A stretch of 64,000 nucleotides of DNA from Takakia lepidozioides (Eukaryota > Streptophyta > Takakiopsida > Takakiales > Takakiaceae): positions 13,392,001 to 13,456,000 of the forward strand of contig CM060732.1 of assembly GCA_030704615.1 (NCBI GenBank). Reading direction: 5' to 3'. The position numbers and the translations under genes are program-made. Below, in pieces: positions 45,601-58,422 of the stretch (positions are counted from its first letter, which is position 1; each line of letters begins with the position of its first letter). The notes beneath the pieces were generated by a model. The model was not told where the DNA came from. It searched no databases and was given only the letters and a program-made list of their open reading frames with translations.

Positions 45601-48600
45601 TAACTACCTAGCTAAGAGGAACAAATGTTAAGAATGACTCAGAAAAGTAAAAGCCAGGCCGACATATCACCGCAAATAATCTTTGATTGAGAGAAGTACA
45701 AAAAGAAACCCAGGGTAAGAGTAAAACAGAAGTATGAGCTAGACTAGCGTCAACCCCTATATGTCCTGCGATACAAGTAAGAGAAGACAAAGACAGAAGC
45801 ACAAATCAATTGAACACCTTGTTCAGAACCGAGCCTACAACCAAGTGCAGCACTGTGATATTGGCACATGCTAGAGAGTCAGAGGAAAGGCTAAAAGAGT
45901 GATACTTACTGTGAAAATTCCAAGGAGGTTTGATATGATGGTTAGAGCTAATGCCAACGCAGTATTAGCCCCTGCCAGCTGCCACACCCATCCCCACATG
46001 CGAGAGTCCTTTCAAGACAAATTCAACGTCCAATTTTGTGAATTGTTTGTTCTGACTGTCCCCCTAAGCTGATAGATATGTGGTACAAAACTGCAACATG
46101 CCCCCCCAATTCTATTCTTTCTCTCTGTTGAGAACATAAAATTTCTTGACAAGGCCAGGAAACACAATCTTTGGTTCTTCTACGTGTCTGAAGCTGAATT
46201 CTATGCTTATCTTGGAACAATATCCAGCACCCTACATCCTTATGAGCTGAGTGAGCGAGACAGGATTAGGAAAGGCACTGTAGCTGTCTGTGAATACAAT
46301 GTAGCCAGCTACACATTGGAGAATAAACCCTATCTCGTCAGGGTAGGACTTGTCAGAATGTATCCGAGAAGTGGGACAGACTGTCATCTCTTCTTCTTGT
46401 ACCTAGGTACAAAGGGAGGGAAGTTATATTGTCCATTTAGAGATTCCTTGTCCTTAGCAGAGATCTTCAGCTATGAGGACCTGAAGTGCTAACCTGCATG
46501 AGGTACTATGTCTCCAAGCAAGGTTGGGAATTTTTTAAACTGCTCTGTGGTCTTTGATGTAGTTATATGCTACCCCATAGGCCTTATGGGCCTCCCTGGA
46601 CCCAATATAGTTAAAACTCTTCTCGAAGCGTGTGTGATCCCAAGAAAACAAATAGAAAATCCAAAAGTTGTCAAACACACGAGGCTGCCTGCTAGACATT
46701 ATAAGAACAGAAATAAACAGTACCTGAGTCAAAGAGACACCGCTGGAGAGAGTAGTTGGTACACAGCATAACATTGCAGCCTGCATGCCGGAGTCACGTA
46801 TTTGTCAACTCCAAGCCGGATCTCTAATACAGAAATTACGCCAATTTGTCATTGTGGATAATGCACCCAAGAGTACTCCTCCAACAAGTGAGCAGCAACT
46901 GATGAAGCCCATGGGATCAAAACTTTCCAGACTAGGATAGTACACTTCATAAATGAAACTTGCTAAGAAAAACATGATGACCGCATGTACACAGGGCGAC
47001 ATTTTGTCCTGTGACTTGAAGTACCAAATATTGTCCAGAAAACAAGACAAAAAGAGAGTGCAAGTGCTTGAAACCTGCAACAAGCTCCCTAGGTGCCATA
47101 TTAAGCTGTAGAAGGGGGATAGCAGCCAAGGGTGTGATTAGCAGAATAGATGTCTGCACTCAACAGCAACAGAGCCAGCGTGAGAAGAAAATGCCAATAC
47201 AGACACTATAATGTTGAGAACAACAAGGAAGAAGAAATAAAATCGCAAAAAATCACGGTTGAAGGAGAAAGGGCTGGAACAAACCAAGCCAAACACTGCA
47301 GCGGGCCAGGCCTTTACCACCTTAGCTACATCGCCAGTCTTCAACGTCAACCCTGCACCAACCCCATAATCAGGGGGTGAAACTTTCACTTTCCCAACCT
47401 GGCAAACAACCTTGATCACCATGACACATTTGACTAATATGGTTTGTTCGGCATGGCAGCTTGGACATAATCAACCTTTGGGGAACTTAAACAATCAATT
47501 TAGTGAATAAATAGTCCCTCAAAACATGACGTCACATATTGTTTGTTGCTAAAGTACAAAGGGCGCCGCTGATAATCATATCAAGGAAACTCACCAGAGA
47601 TGACAAAAATAGCAGACGTAGTCCACCTGGAGGCACCCCATTGCTGCATTATCTGACCTGGCCTTGGGTATGCAAACCCCATCGCCACTCCTGTCACAAG
47701 GGCTAGCCCTCCACCAATTGCAGAGAAAGGATTAACCGGACTGCAGAAGGACTGTATTTATGTGTCTGTGATTCCCCTTTTCTCTCCTGTCTTTGCGGTG
47801 GTGGGAAGTGTCGAAACCCTCTCAATTTAGAAAGAACACAACTTGTTACCCTACCCAGGACTCTGCCTGTAGGTCAAGTTTCTCCCTGACACACAGGAGG
47901 AAGAGTTTGTCCACTAGAATCTCCATCTGGTTGTTCAACAGAATACAGACACATTTGGATGGTGCTCAAAAGTGAAATCAGCTAATGCGATATCTTTTCC
48001 TTTCAATAGGGTTGGTCCAAGCACCAGTGCCCCTGACACAGAGTACACCAGAAGCACCAACCTATAGGCAGAAAATTTGCACCGGCAAAACACAAAACCA
48101 ACTGTGCAGTAGACTCCAACTTTTCACCTTCCACCTCATCATGAAGGGCTGCTTTTGGCTTTTCCTGTCAATTGAGTATGCGCAGGGGAATTAGGTGCAC
48201 ATACACTATTCATTAGGCGACCAATTTTCTGAATTCCCAGAACCCCGAAGCTTATTTTGTGCAGCCAAAGCACAGGCCCCTGTCCTCAGAAGTTCTACGT
48301 TCAAAACTTTGAGTTGTTATATTGCCTCCACTTGTGCAGCCTGGAATTAAACATTCCAATCAGCTCATTCTATTTGCTGTCTACAAGACTCCATTCTTGC
48401 CAAAACACTCTGATATCTACAACAGAAGACAGGCCTACTTTGAGATTATTCAACCAATTGCCCACCTATCAATTAGCTGTATAGCTCAGAAAATCCCTTA
48501 CACAGTTAACCAAAATTAAATCTTGTAGTCAAATCATCGCAAAGGTATTGGTACATGCATTGTCATGTTTCACGTATCTGCGAAAGGCGAAAGGCGAAAG

Positions 48601-48882
48601 CCGACAGATCATTTATGGAGTGCAATGAACACATGAAACACACTGGTGGTTTGATAGCCTCTTACAGTGTACCTGGTGAGGGCGATGCTGCTGGCTACAG
48701 CTGATGGGCTCGCTGAAATTGGCGCAACCCCTCCCCCAACGGATCCATGCTCCCCGATTAGAACCACAGCTTGAGGGCACATTTGCAGAAGAACGTGAGG
48801 ATGAGACCGAATGCAGACCATGAGAAAGCCCAAGAGACGGCGCACAGACAAGAGCCCGGTGCAGCAGCACAGCAGACGCCAT
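42611..48882 (-). CDS. BASS4: Plastid bile-acid/Na+ symporter family, BASS4-like
   Basis: Exons recognised by homology (minus): 48882-48673 (transit peptide MASAVLLHRALVCAPS), 47740-47595, 47352-47285, 47153-47075, 46780-46724, 45978-45910, 45571-45458, 45086-45068, about 44993-44953, 44345-44241, 43506-43383, 43129-43028, 42682-42611. Family hallmarks: IFVISG/LTLKT, MAPRELVAG, CCVPTTLSSGVSLTQ, LAGANTALALALTIISNLLGIFT, VPWMQISCSKAMLLQ, KSLPVLVAVVERLGGAFGEAGLLVLPCI. BASS proteins are inner-envelope carriers, often Na+-coupled, for organic acids; the BASS4 substrate is not established. Problems: the exon linking the transit peptide to 47740 was not found, 47075/46780 are out of phase by what looks like two missing bases, 45458 lacks a GT donor, and the 44993 and 43506 junctions do not fit. 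Identity is sure; integrity is not. Confidence 0.75.
44506..44562. repeat. TTCCAATTCC simple repeat
   Basis: 'gttccaattccgttccaatt' continues as 'ccaattccccacccgttccag', a short run of TTCCAAT/TTCCGT words in a BASS4 intron. Confidence 0.6.
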
Positions 48883-49684
48883 CTCTTCAAATTAGCTGCA
48901 GGCTTTGTGGCTATCGCTGACGGTATTCGGAGCTCTGGCTATCGCTGAAAAGATTCTCGTCTCAGGAAGACAAATTTCGCTTGCTCTTCGTCGCTTCCGA
49001 TCGTATTCTTTCCAAATCACTCTGCCTGCGGAAAAATTGAACCCATGCAGCAATCTCTTGCCGTGTTGTTTGATCTTTCTCAGAAACCTCTTCAATCATG
49101 CAGAATCCCTGCAATGCGATCATCTGACTAACTCCTTTCAGTTCATCCTTCCAGAAGCTGAATTACAGCAATTTGAGACACTCGCAAGCTTTTTCGGCTC
49201 CTCGAGTCGATCGCTGGTGGATGATTGTCCGATGGATATTTAATTTTGTTTTTGTGTTTTTGTTTTCAAATTTTTAAAATAACAGGAGTGGCTACTGAGT
49301 TTTGCAGGAAATAGCCATATTCTCTGTTCATCCACTGAAATTTGGACAGAATCATCCTCCTCTATACGTTCATCCATGTATATCATCCATATTAGGCGAA
49401 TTCATCCAAGAGTTTTATGTTTTTGGGAGAAGTTTGGCGATTCCATCCATGAGAAAATAGGGAATTTACGACAGAATATTCAAATTTTCTTTTTGAGGTC
49501 GAAAAAGTGCGAAATTTCGCCAGAAATAAAAACACTTGGATATGGAAACAAGCGAATAGTCGAGTAATGCCTCCACCCTAATTACAAACTGAAATGCTAG
49601 TGCTAGTAAGTTGAGTAACGGTCCTGATTTTATTTAAATAACAAACATAAATCAAAGCCGTCAGCACTGACAATAATCCCTGAG

Positions 49685-49932
49685 GATAAAAATTAATATT
49701 AATATTTTTTATTGTCTTAAGGGAAACCTGGGAGCGATAGCCCACAATTCAGGCCCTTGAGGAGGGGGGGAAAATTAACCCCCTTTCATTTATGGGCCAC
49801 GAGGCCTACAGGATGATCAACGCCCAGACATACCGTCACGAACAATCCCACACACGGGGCAGGGCAGCGGGTTTGAACCCCGAACCACCAGGGCGACACA
49901 CCGTGCACTTACCAGCTGAGCTACCAGCCGAT
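49685..49932 (-). mobile_element. tRNA-derived SINE
   Basis: The minus strand has a perfect RNA polymerase III A box, TAGCTCAGCTGG (49923-49912), and B box, GGTTCAAACCC (49879-49869), about 33 bp apart as in a tRNA. The sequence does not fold into a full cloverleaf with a paired acceptor stem, and an unrelated body follows ('gttgatcatcctgtaggcct', then a run of C). The 3' end is AT-rich (aataaaaaatattaatatt). A tRNA-type head, a body and an A/T tail are the layout of a SINE. Confidence 0.75.
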
Positions 49933-50039
49933 GTGCAATAAATAAATGTTTAGAAGGCCACTGTCCCCTGTTCTGTAAAATAAAAATTAAATAATAAATA
50001 AATAGATAAATAAATGTGAAACTTAGAATAAAGACATTT

Positions 50040-50345
50040 TATGTTTTCACCTCAATATTAAATGCAAGGAACAAAAGTGAAAAGATATGTGGAATTGGAG
50101 GGATAAATCTGAAGAGAACTGAATATAATGGAGTTCAATGTAACAAAATTGAAGGAACTGAATATAATGGAAGTCATTCTGATAAAAGAAAAAAAAAACT
50201 GAGAGAAAATGAATATAATTTAGCTGAAAGGATAAATCCGAAGGGAGCTCAATATAATGGTTGATGGGAACTGAATATGATAAAAAAAATAAAAAAATAA
50301 AAAAACTAAAGGGATAAATCTGAAAGGAATTGAAAGCACTCACCA
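50040..50345. repeat. GAACTGAATATAATGG-type imperfect repeat
   Basis: 'gaactgaatataatgg' and close variants (gagttcaatgtaac, gagctcaatataatgg, gaactgaatatgat) recur at 50117, 50156, 50244 and 50269. 'ggataaatctgaa' recurs at 50100, 50231 and 50310. It is low-complexity, purine-rich sequence with A-runs and no gene. Confidence 0.6.
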
Positions 50346-50399
50346 AGTTATGAATGAATAGGTAACAATGGGTCAGCCTCCATGGCACTCATGGTAGAG

Positions 50400-53300
50400 G
50401 TTATTTTTTCCTCTTGTACTTCTCGAACCTTCGGTTCTGCCTTTTCAACTTGAATAAAATAACCAGGGCCCTCGGTCCCTGTTATAAGAAAAAAAAAACA
50501 AAAAAACCACTAGGGTGGGCCCTATCCATTAGAGGGTGGACCAAGAATTAAAAAGTGAGGATTATAGTAAGCTACACAAAGGAGTTGAATTAATAACTGT
50601 CATCTACCGTGCTTAACCTTATCTGGGAATGTAGTCGATAGATGGGCCTGGCAGAGACGGAATCTTACTGAGAGGACACCACAAACTCAGACCTCCAAAC
50701 ACTTTCATCCAACCCCTCAAGCACACCGTTACACCCAACATACACTCGCATAAGAAGTCACCACCCTCACTGCCAGTGAGGTTTAAATAGCCAGATCACC
50801 GCGTCCCATCCTAATCTAATCCTAAACTACCTGTTAGAATAAGACAGCCGCTAATAAAGCCATCGGGCTGTTGCCAGCTCATCCTCATGCGCAAGGTGTA
50901 AGTTCATCCAGACTTCATCTTGGCTTTGTCCATCCCTTAAATCATCCAAAGTGCATCCCTCCTCCATTCATCCATGTCGAAAAATAAGGTGAGAAGGAAT
51001 CCCAGCTCCACAATGTAAGGGTGTGAAAAAAAAAAAAGGGGTAAAAAGGTGACACCTATTAAATGGGGATGGTTCAGGAGCCAAATTGGGTAAGCAAGTG
51101 TCACGTGGTGGTTTCTAAGGGTGACTTGTGTCCCAGAGGGTCCTACCGCCTGAGGGGCCGCCTTCTAGAAGGGTCCCACCACTTGAGGAGTCAGCGGCCT
51201 AGCCGGGCTCTCTCCCCCTACTTATTACTAAGTTACTACGTACTTATTAAGTTAGTACCCCAGGTAAAATGCAATCACATAGGATTTTTGTGGCAACATT
51301 TGATCCGCCATTAGCCTATCCGGATGTCTCTTTTTTTCCTTCTTTTTTCTGAGATTGGTATGACAAGGGGCTTTCAGACTCGTACTAGCTCTAGAGCTCA
51401 TTTCTCTCTACAGCCACATCAGCTAGGATTGTGGACGTACCGTATGTGAGGACAAATTGGACTGTCAGGATCGCGTTGGGGGAAACAAGTAAGTGCCTCT
51501 TGACACTTGAAGGCCTCCGCCTGCCCGAAACAAATCAGTCGGAGGCTTCATATCCACTGATGTAACGCCCAGTTGTATTAAAATATCCGTTGGTGAGATA
51601 GCATCATCGGGATCTCCTCTGCATCGGGCCATCCCAAAATGATCCCAGGAGAGTTTCAGTGATTTGATTGGATACTGTAACGCTAGATTCATGGAATGGC
51701 TCAAAAAGCACTTCCCACATCTGGGGTGCCAATTTGGAACGCCACTTCAGATTGAAACTCCGCCCCATTTTAGTAGTGATATAAAGCAGCTTTGAACTGT
51801 TCCGTCCAATGGGGGCCTTGCACCGCATATCTAGCAAGAACAATCGGGCTAGTGTAAAGAGTGCTCGGCGGCACTCACACACGTATTGTTCATCTATAAA
51901 CTCCAAACGCCAGCGCAAGGCATACGGCCATGCTGGGGAAGCCTAAGATTGATTGACAGCTGGATCAGAGCACAAGGGAAATGCTTGGCAAAACTGTCGA
52001 TTGGATAAACATTCCCTCATGCGTAAAAGCCACGTGTCCGGCCGATGCCTGATATGATGGGTCGACCTGACGGCTCCCACCTGGACGTCATTAAATCCGG
52101 TGATCCCGGCATGACCTAGTTCATAACAGAGGATGGGTTTGGCTTGTGGATGCCAGGCCCTGATTGGAAACCATTGCAAACGACATGCTTGCTTTCGTAT
52201 AATTTATGTTCCTCTTTACGGCCACAGCAGCTACAATGGCCCACGCCATGTGAAGCTGCTGCTCACACAAACACACACGTAAATAAGTTCAGGCAGCGGC
52301 ACGGTTAAGGGTAGAGACCACGTGATAGGGACTTAGCAAGCATTGCACAGACTGTCTTTGCGACCCCTCAATCTTGGTGCTTTGGATAGACGTGCGCGGT
52401 TGTGTCCTGGCTATCTGTCGTGAACTGGTCCGGAGAATAGAGCAGCAAATCAGTTCCTAGCAAACAGGGGATATATGACGAGCAGCAGGGATGGGATAGG
52501 GGAAAGAAAACGGACAAATAGACAGGCCATGGGGGGAAAGGAAATGAAACCAATATACTGAGGAATTTTCCGTTGTCGAAATGTGCCAGCATTGCAAGCT
52601 TGTGCCAAGTTTGCAGCAGGTTGAAAGCTGAAGGTTTGTACTAAGGATCGGGCTGGTCGTGACCTTTGACTCACGGACCAAAAATGTGTCCGTGCTCAAG
52701 GGCGTTTCCTCGACTGTACACTTCTAGCGCCTTGCTTGACAGAATGGTCCAGCGAACGAAGAATTCTCCTAGTTGTGTCTTTGATTCGAAAGACAGCGAA
52801 CAATTCTAGCGCCTGGAAAGTCCATAGACGGTCCTTCATGAATTCTTCCGGCACTGACGAGTTTTGTACGTGGAAGGAGTGCAAGCTCTTTAAGTCACCA
52901 GTGATAGTGGATTCATCACCATGTACAGCGTGTAGACATTTTTACAAGCTTAGCAGCAAAAGCTTCATAGAAGCTGAAGTTGAAGCTGCTTCCAATAGCG
53001 GTCAGCCGCAAATTCGGTACTGTACACTGTCACTTTCGGAAGACCTCAGCAGAAAGATAATTTTAAAATTCACGTGCATTTTCGCATGTCACTGATTCAG
53101 AGGTACAGGGATCTTCAAATCACGTGGCTCAGACTGATTGATTCGGCTCGAGAAAAATTGCTAGGATCGCACAATAAGCCAGAAAAGAAACCGACATTCT
53201 ACAAAATTTGTGTGGAAACCAAAACTCTGGCGGGGTCGTGTAAGAGTAAGAAGTCTATCCGGTGTGACACCATGGGAACTACAGGTCCTTCTTTGGCGCT

Positions 53301-55280
53301 CAGTCATAACCGAACTCTAAGCTTACGAGGAGCGAACTAAGGAACCAAATAACGAGGGGCTCCTTCAACGACGAGGTGAGGTCTGCCAGAATATTTCTAA
53401 GATGATTCGCAATCTGTTTGAATTTGGCGGGATATCAAGAAGAAGATGAAGATGTCTAATATAAAACTTCGGTGGCATGGAGGAGGATGTCTTTTCTTTT
53501 CCCCCTCAAGAAAAGTCTGCGTGCGATGAGCAGCACATACACATCTTACCGCTATGGCTTCAACCACTCCCGCCAGACAAAACTGCAACCAGCAGAGACG
53601 CGACACGAAAGGATGCAGCCGTCTATCCAAAACGCCGGCTCCTCTCCACTTTTCGCAAAATAACCAACTGTAGAGATCCAGCGGAGAAAGTACCGTCTTC
53701 CACCTGCATGCCCTTTTTGAGACATTTTGGACACATGCGACAGTCGACATGACAGCATTGGATATCCGCCTCACGTCAGGTTGCTTTTCTTTGCTACAAA
53801 AGCAGGTTTCAGCTTTCGGTGAACTTCCTCGTGCACCTCCCCCTCCTTCCCCCCCTTCTCTCTCGCGTCTCCTCCACAGTTTTTCGACCTTAATTCTTCT
53901 GGGCACCCTCTCCAAAACCTTTCTCGGGGGGCTGCGTTGCGCATGTCTGCAATCATTGGTGGGCAGCCCTAAAAAACATCTGTCAAAACTTTTTCCCCCG
54001 CTGACCTAGGCTAACTACGCTTTACCCGGTCTGCCCGGCTGCCCTTGCTGCCGCGGCACCGTTGCGGTCGCGGGTTCACCCGATGAATCCGAGGGCTCGT
54101 GGCCCGCGCCCGCCGCTGTGCCCTGCCGCCCGGAGGCTTGCGGACGGTGGGCCACCCGAGCATCCTTCCGAGCGAAGCAAAGCTCAAGACTTTCCAACTG
54201 CCCCTGCCCGGATTACGAGAATTCTCCGGGCTGAGGGCTGTGGTCCAGCATCGATATTCTGCAAGTTGGGGATGTTTTACAAAGGGTTGAGACTTGAGAC
54301 AACATAATTTACGCTTCCTTGGGGAGGCGTCAAATATTATTACTACGAAGGGAATTTCTGAGCAGTGCTTTATGTAAAAGTGATAGACCCGAAAGGGTGA
54401 GTCCGGCGTTTCCGGACTAATTTCCGGAGGTTGTACTTGTTTGGGGTCGGCCAAAACACATATACCACCTGAAAAAGACACGGGCCCACGACGTAAGTCA
54501 AATCGACCACCCACATAACAATCATATGAGGCCGTCATGCCGGAGTCGAGTATATAGCCATCAAGCTGTCCCGTCCGTCAATCCAACCACGCCGCCCAGA
54601 CATGGACAACCCTGAGCGTCACAACAAACCACTTGTCGCGACCACTCGAATATATAATGCCACGACGGAGAGCAAATATCTTGGTTGCTGGGGATAATCA
54701 CGACAGTCCGCGCGCAAGACTAAGAAGGTTGCTTTTCCGCTGCGAACATGACGACTCAGCGGCCGCGCATCTGGATCACATAAAAACAGTTACCAAAAAA
54801 CTCTCCCACTCATCCTCCCCCGAATCTAGAGTGATTAGTACCATATGGAACAATCCCACACTTTAATGGGTGGTAGGACTCCCAAGCTTAACTAACCTAA
54901 CCTGACAGCACCAGTTCTTTATTAGCCCATAGGATATGAAGTGGGTACATAATGTAGTGCCCCACCCCCCTGGATGAAAAGCATGTACTACCATGTGAAG
55001 AAAATAATCAGAAAGTATCCAACATATTTCCAATTTAAGCAACTTACTTAACTTAGATAAATCAATTAATGGACATCCCATGCCCATGCTGAGTTTACCA
55101 TTCCTCATCTCATTACCTACAACAAACAACCCGCACCGACACTAAATAGTAATTTCTCAGACTTCCCGGTTGCGGGTAGGGACATAGCGACATAGCGACA
55201 TAACCATATGCAGTATCCCAAGACTACGTCAATAAAATACCCCTGGAAGAGATAACTTTGCATCTAAACAATGGGTCCCC
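50400..55280. other. Gene-poor stretch without recognised features
   Basis: Several open stretches of 60-175 codons occur on the minus strand (51465-51918, 51943-52179, 53397-53915, 54011-54538), but none shows a recognisable domain, and overlapping frames are equally long. 54000-54240 is markedly GC-rich (ccgcggcaccgttgcggtcg) compared with its flanks. I cannot support a gene here. Confidence 0.45.
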
Positions 55281-55284
55281 CTCC

Positions 55285-55500
55285 TTCCGCAGCCTGTTAA
55301 ATTCCGCTTCGATGTCCGGAGTACATCTCTTGAATAATTCCCGGAGACTTTTCACTCCTTCGACAGCCCATAAAATTCCGTTTCGATGTCCGGAATACAT
55401 CTCTTGAATAATTCCCGGAGACTTTTCACTCCTTCCGCAGCCCATAAAATTCCGTTTCGATGTCCGGAATACATCTCTTGAATAATTCCCGGAGACTTTT
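55285..55500. repeat. 74-bp tandem repeat, three copies
   Basis: 'tgaataattcccggagactt' occurs at 55331, 55405 and 55479, exactly 74 bp apart. Each copy is preceded by 'cgatgtccgga.tacatctc'. Copies 2 and 3 are almost identical; copy 1 is slightly diverged at its start. Confidence 0.92.
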
Positions 55501-56138
55501 CACACAGACACAGTTGTTTTTCTTTTCCTTTTCCCCTTCTTTTTCTTTTGAAAAACATAGAAGAAGGAGAAGAATGGACACAAAAGGCAGGGTGTGAGGG
55601 GATGAGAGTCCCGGAGCAGAGGCAGGGCGAGGGAGGGTGATGGCTGCCTCGCTGCAATAAAGCAGCGGGGCTACCACCTATTCCCTACCACAAAATATCT
55701 CGCTCTTCATAGCTGCTCTCAAGGCGCACAGCCCGAGCTCGCATACATTTCTAGCGGTGCTAAGCAGGGCTTTTCACCTGCCGCAGCTTCGGGGATGCTC
55801 TGCGTCTTTGCTTCTGCTCCCGCATTGTGGATGCAGCTGCAAGCACTGGAATTCTTTGTCTTCATTGTAAGCTCTCAATGTGGACTCTTGGGTTGCTGTA
55901 GTTTGCCCATTATGTAGCCCCTGTTGCTTCGTTGCATCACTGGTACCAGTGGAAATCTCTCTCTCTCTCTCTCTCGTTCCTGTGCTACCTTTGTTGTGGG
56001 GTGCAGGGTGTAGCTGATGGTAGATTGGGGGTGGGCGGTGAGTCCTCCCTCGCAAGGCTGATATCGCCATTGAGACGGATTTGGGCAGATTCAGGGGTGT
56101 GGAGTAGTAGCTTACAGGCACCGTAGCGAGGGGTCTGC

Positions 56139-58422
56139 ATGGGGAATCCTTTGGAGCTGCAGGCAGACCCTGTCTCAGCCTCGGATGATGAATCCGACAT
56201 GGCTTCATTCGACGTAGACTGCCGGAACGATCCTCTCCTGCAATGTCCTTCCTTCATCCAGGTTTGTTGCTTCACTTTTCAATTGTAAGCCAGTCTGTTT
56301 AATTGGGCTTCCCTTTCAATGAGGATGTAAGGTCTTTACCGTTCATAATTGAGTCTGCATCCATCACTCTCTCGACTGAATTGGTGAGCTTGGTTGGGTC
56401 CATTCGCGTGTCTGCCAGCTACCACTCTTTATCCAGATAGGAAGAGGATAGTCTTACGGATAGTCTATCCCAATATAACAGATAGTGGAATGATAGTACA
56501 AAAGTCGTTCTAAGAAGAGCTCGTTTGTTTGTCAGGAAATGTGAACTGCATTTTGTTGACTTCTAGGACAACTCTTTGAAGAAAGAGGTCTTATTGTCTC
56601 GCTTTCCGTTAAAATTGTTCGTCCTCGATGGTAGGAGGAAACTTAATGATACTATCGCTCCATATTTTCTTCTACAGTCATGAGTTTGCAAGGGCAGATT
56701 AAGCTAAAATTCTGCAGATAAATGGTTTCTGTGAGGTTGGCCTGGATCACTGTATGTAAACTTGCCATTCCCCTCTCCTTCTTGTGCATCACAAAGGAAT
56801 GGTGTTGAACAGCGGTCCATCTCATATTCAACCTGATGGAGTTGTGAATGCAGTTGCTGGAGGAATTCACCCAGCTGATGCAGATTGGACTGCCAGTGGT
56901 TGGAGTGAATTGTGTGGTCTATGTGAGGGCAATGATATCGGTTCTGTGCCTGGGGCGCTTAGGGGGCTTGCAGCTCGCAGGTGGTGCCGTCTCTGTGAGC
57001 TTCACCAATATAACAGGTTACTCTGTATTGTTTGGCTTAGCATCAGGCATGGACCCAGTGTGTGGCCAGGCGTTTGGATCAAAGAACTGGCCTATGATAG
57101 GGCTCACTTTGCAACGAACAATTCTCATTCTGTTGACAGCCTGTCTACCCATCGCCCTTCTTTGGGTAAATCTAGAGAGGATATTGCTAGGGCTTGGGCA
57201 GGATCCTGAGATTACAGCGGTTGCCAGCGTTTACTGCTTGTATTCTCTCCCGGACTTACTTGCCAACAGTCTGCTACAGCCATTTCGAGTATATTTACGA
57301 TCCCAGGGGATGACAACTCCCATGATGTGGTGTTCAGCTGTGGCCGTGCTCCTCCATGTGCCCCTTAATATTGTTCTCGTCTTTGTGTTGGAGCTTGGGG
57401 TTCCAGGGGTAGCTATTGCTGCGGTATGGACGAATTTCAACATGTTATTTTTTATCTTAGGGTACTTGTGGTTCTCAGGCGTCTACAAGCGCACATGGGT
57501 GAGCTGGTCGAGAGCATGTCTCCGAGAATGGTGGCCTCTTTTAAGCCTTGCAGTTCCAAGCTGCCTGGCAATTTGCCTTGAGTGGTGGTGGTACGAAATC
57601 ATTACACTGCTTGCAGGATATTTGCCGGATCCAAAAGTAGCTGTTGCGGCTACTGCAATTTTGATCCAAACAACCGCCCTTATGTACACATTTCCACTTG
57701 CACTGAGTTCTTCAGTGTCAACTCGCGTCGGGAATGAACTAGGCGCCAACAGGCCCGCAAGGGCAAGAATTGCGAGCTTTGTGGCCTTGGGATGCGCCCT
57801 CATGATTGCAATCATGAGCGTGATCTGGACCACAGGATTACGCAACACATGGGGTCACCTCTTCACCAAGGATTCTAAAGTGTTGGCCCTGACGGCAGCA
57901 GCAATGCCCCTCATTGGTCTGTGTGAGCTAGGCAACTGTCCTCAAACCACAGGCTGTGGTGTTCTGAGGGGGAGCGCAAGGCCTGCGATTGGTGCTCGCA
58001 TTAACTGTGTTTCTTTCTATTTTGTAGGAACACCGGTTGCTGTGGTACTAGCATTCTGGTTGAATGTTGGATTTGAGGGCCTCTGGTATGGGCTTCTGGC
58101 TGCGCAGATAGCTTGCGCATCTTCAATTTTGTTCGTGGTTCTGCACACCGACTGGGCATGTGAAGCCGTAAGGGCAAGGCAGCTGACAGGATTGGATTTT
58201 GACGACAAAACTGAGCTTTGTAAGGCGAGCCACAAAGTGGTGCCAATTTTGGATGACGAACATGACGATCTATGCCTTGGCACAAAGCAATCAGCGGATT
58301 CTGCACTTGGTGGTGACATTGAGCTCTGTAAATCACGGGAGACTGCGTTCACAATCATGGATGAGGAGTCAGGGCTGCTCCTTGATGAGAAGAAGTTACT
58401 TCAAGAGACAGATTGTATATAG
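56139..58422 (+). CDS. MATE/DETOXIFICATION efflux transporter (DTX48-56 clade)
   Basis: Exons 56139-56261 and 56854-58422, joined in phase 0 (CAG|GTTTGT ... AATGCAG|TTG), give 563 aa. The N-terminus is acidic (ASDDESDMASFDVD). A membrane domain of about twelve helices follows. Family motifs: LGRLGGLQLAGGAVSVSFTNITGYS, GLASGMDPVCGQAFGSKNW, SVSTRVGNELGANRP and ELGNCPQTTGCGVLRGSARP. The last two are characteristic of the plant DTX48-56 group. Members are H+-coupled exporters on endomembranes or plasma membrane, some tied to organ initiation, iron or hormone homeostasis. Substrate is unknown here. The soluble C-terminal tail of about 90 residues is acidic (LDDEHDDLC...ETDCI). A single large second exon is common in this clade. 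No damage is seen. Confidence 0.92.

Noticed and set aside
48905-49243. Plus-strand 112-codon frame opposite the BASS4 start
   Set aside because: It lies in the expected promoter/leader of BASS4 and has no domain.
53397-54538. Minus-strand frames of 172 and 175 codons
   Set aside because: No recognisable domain, and opposing frames overlap. High GC lowers stop frequency around 54000-54240.
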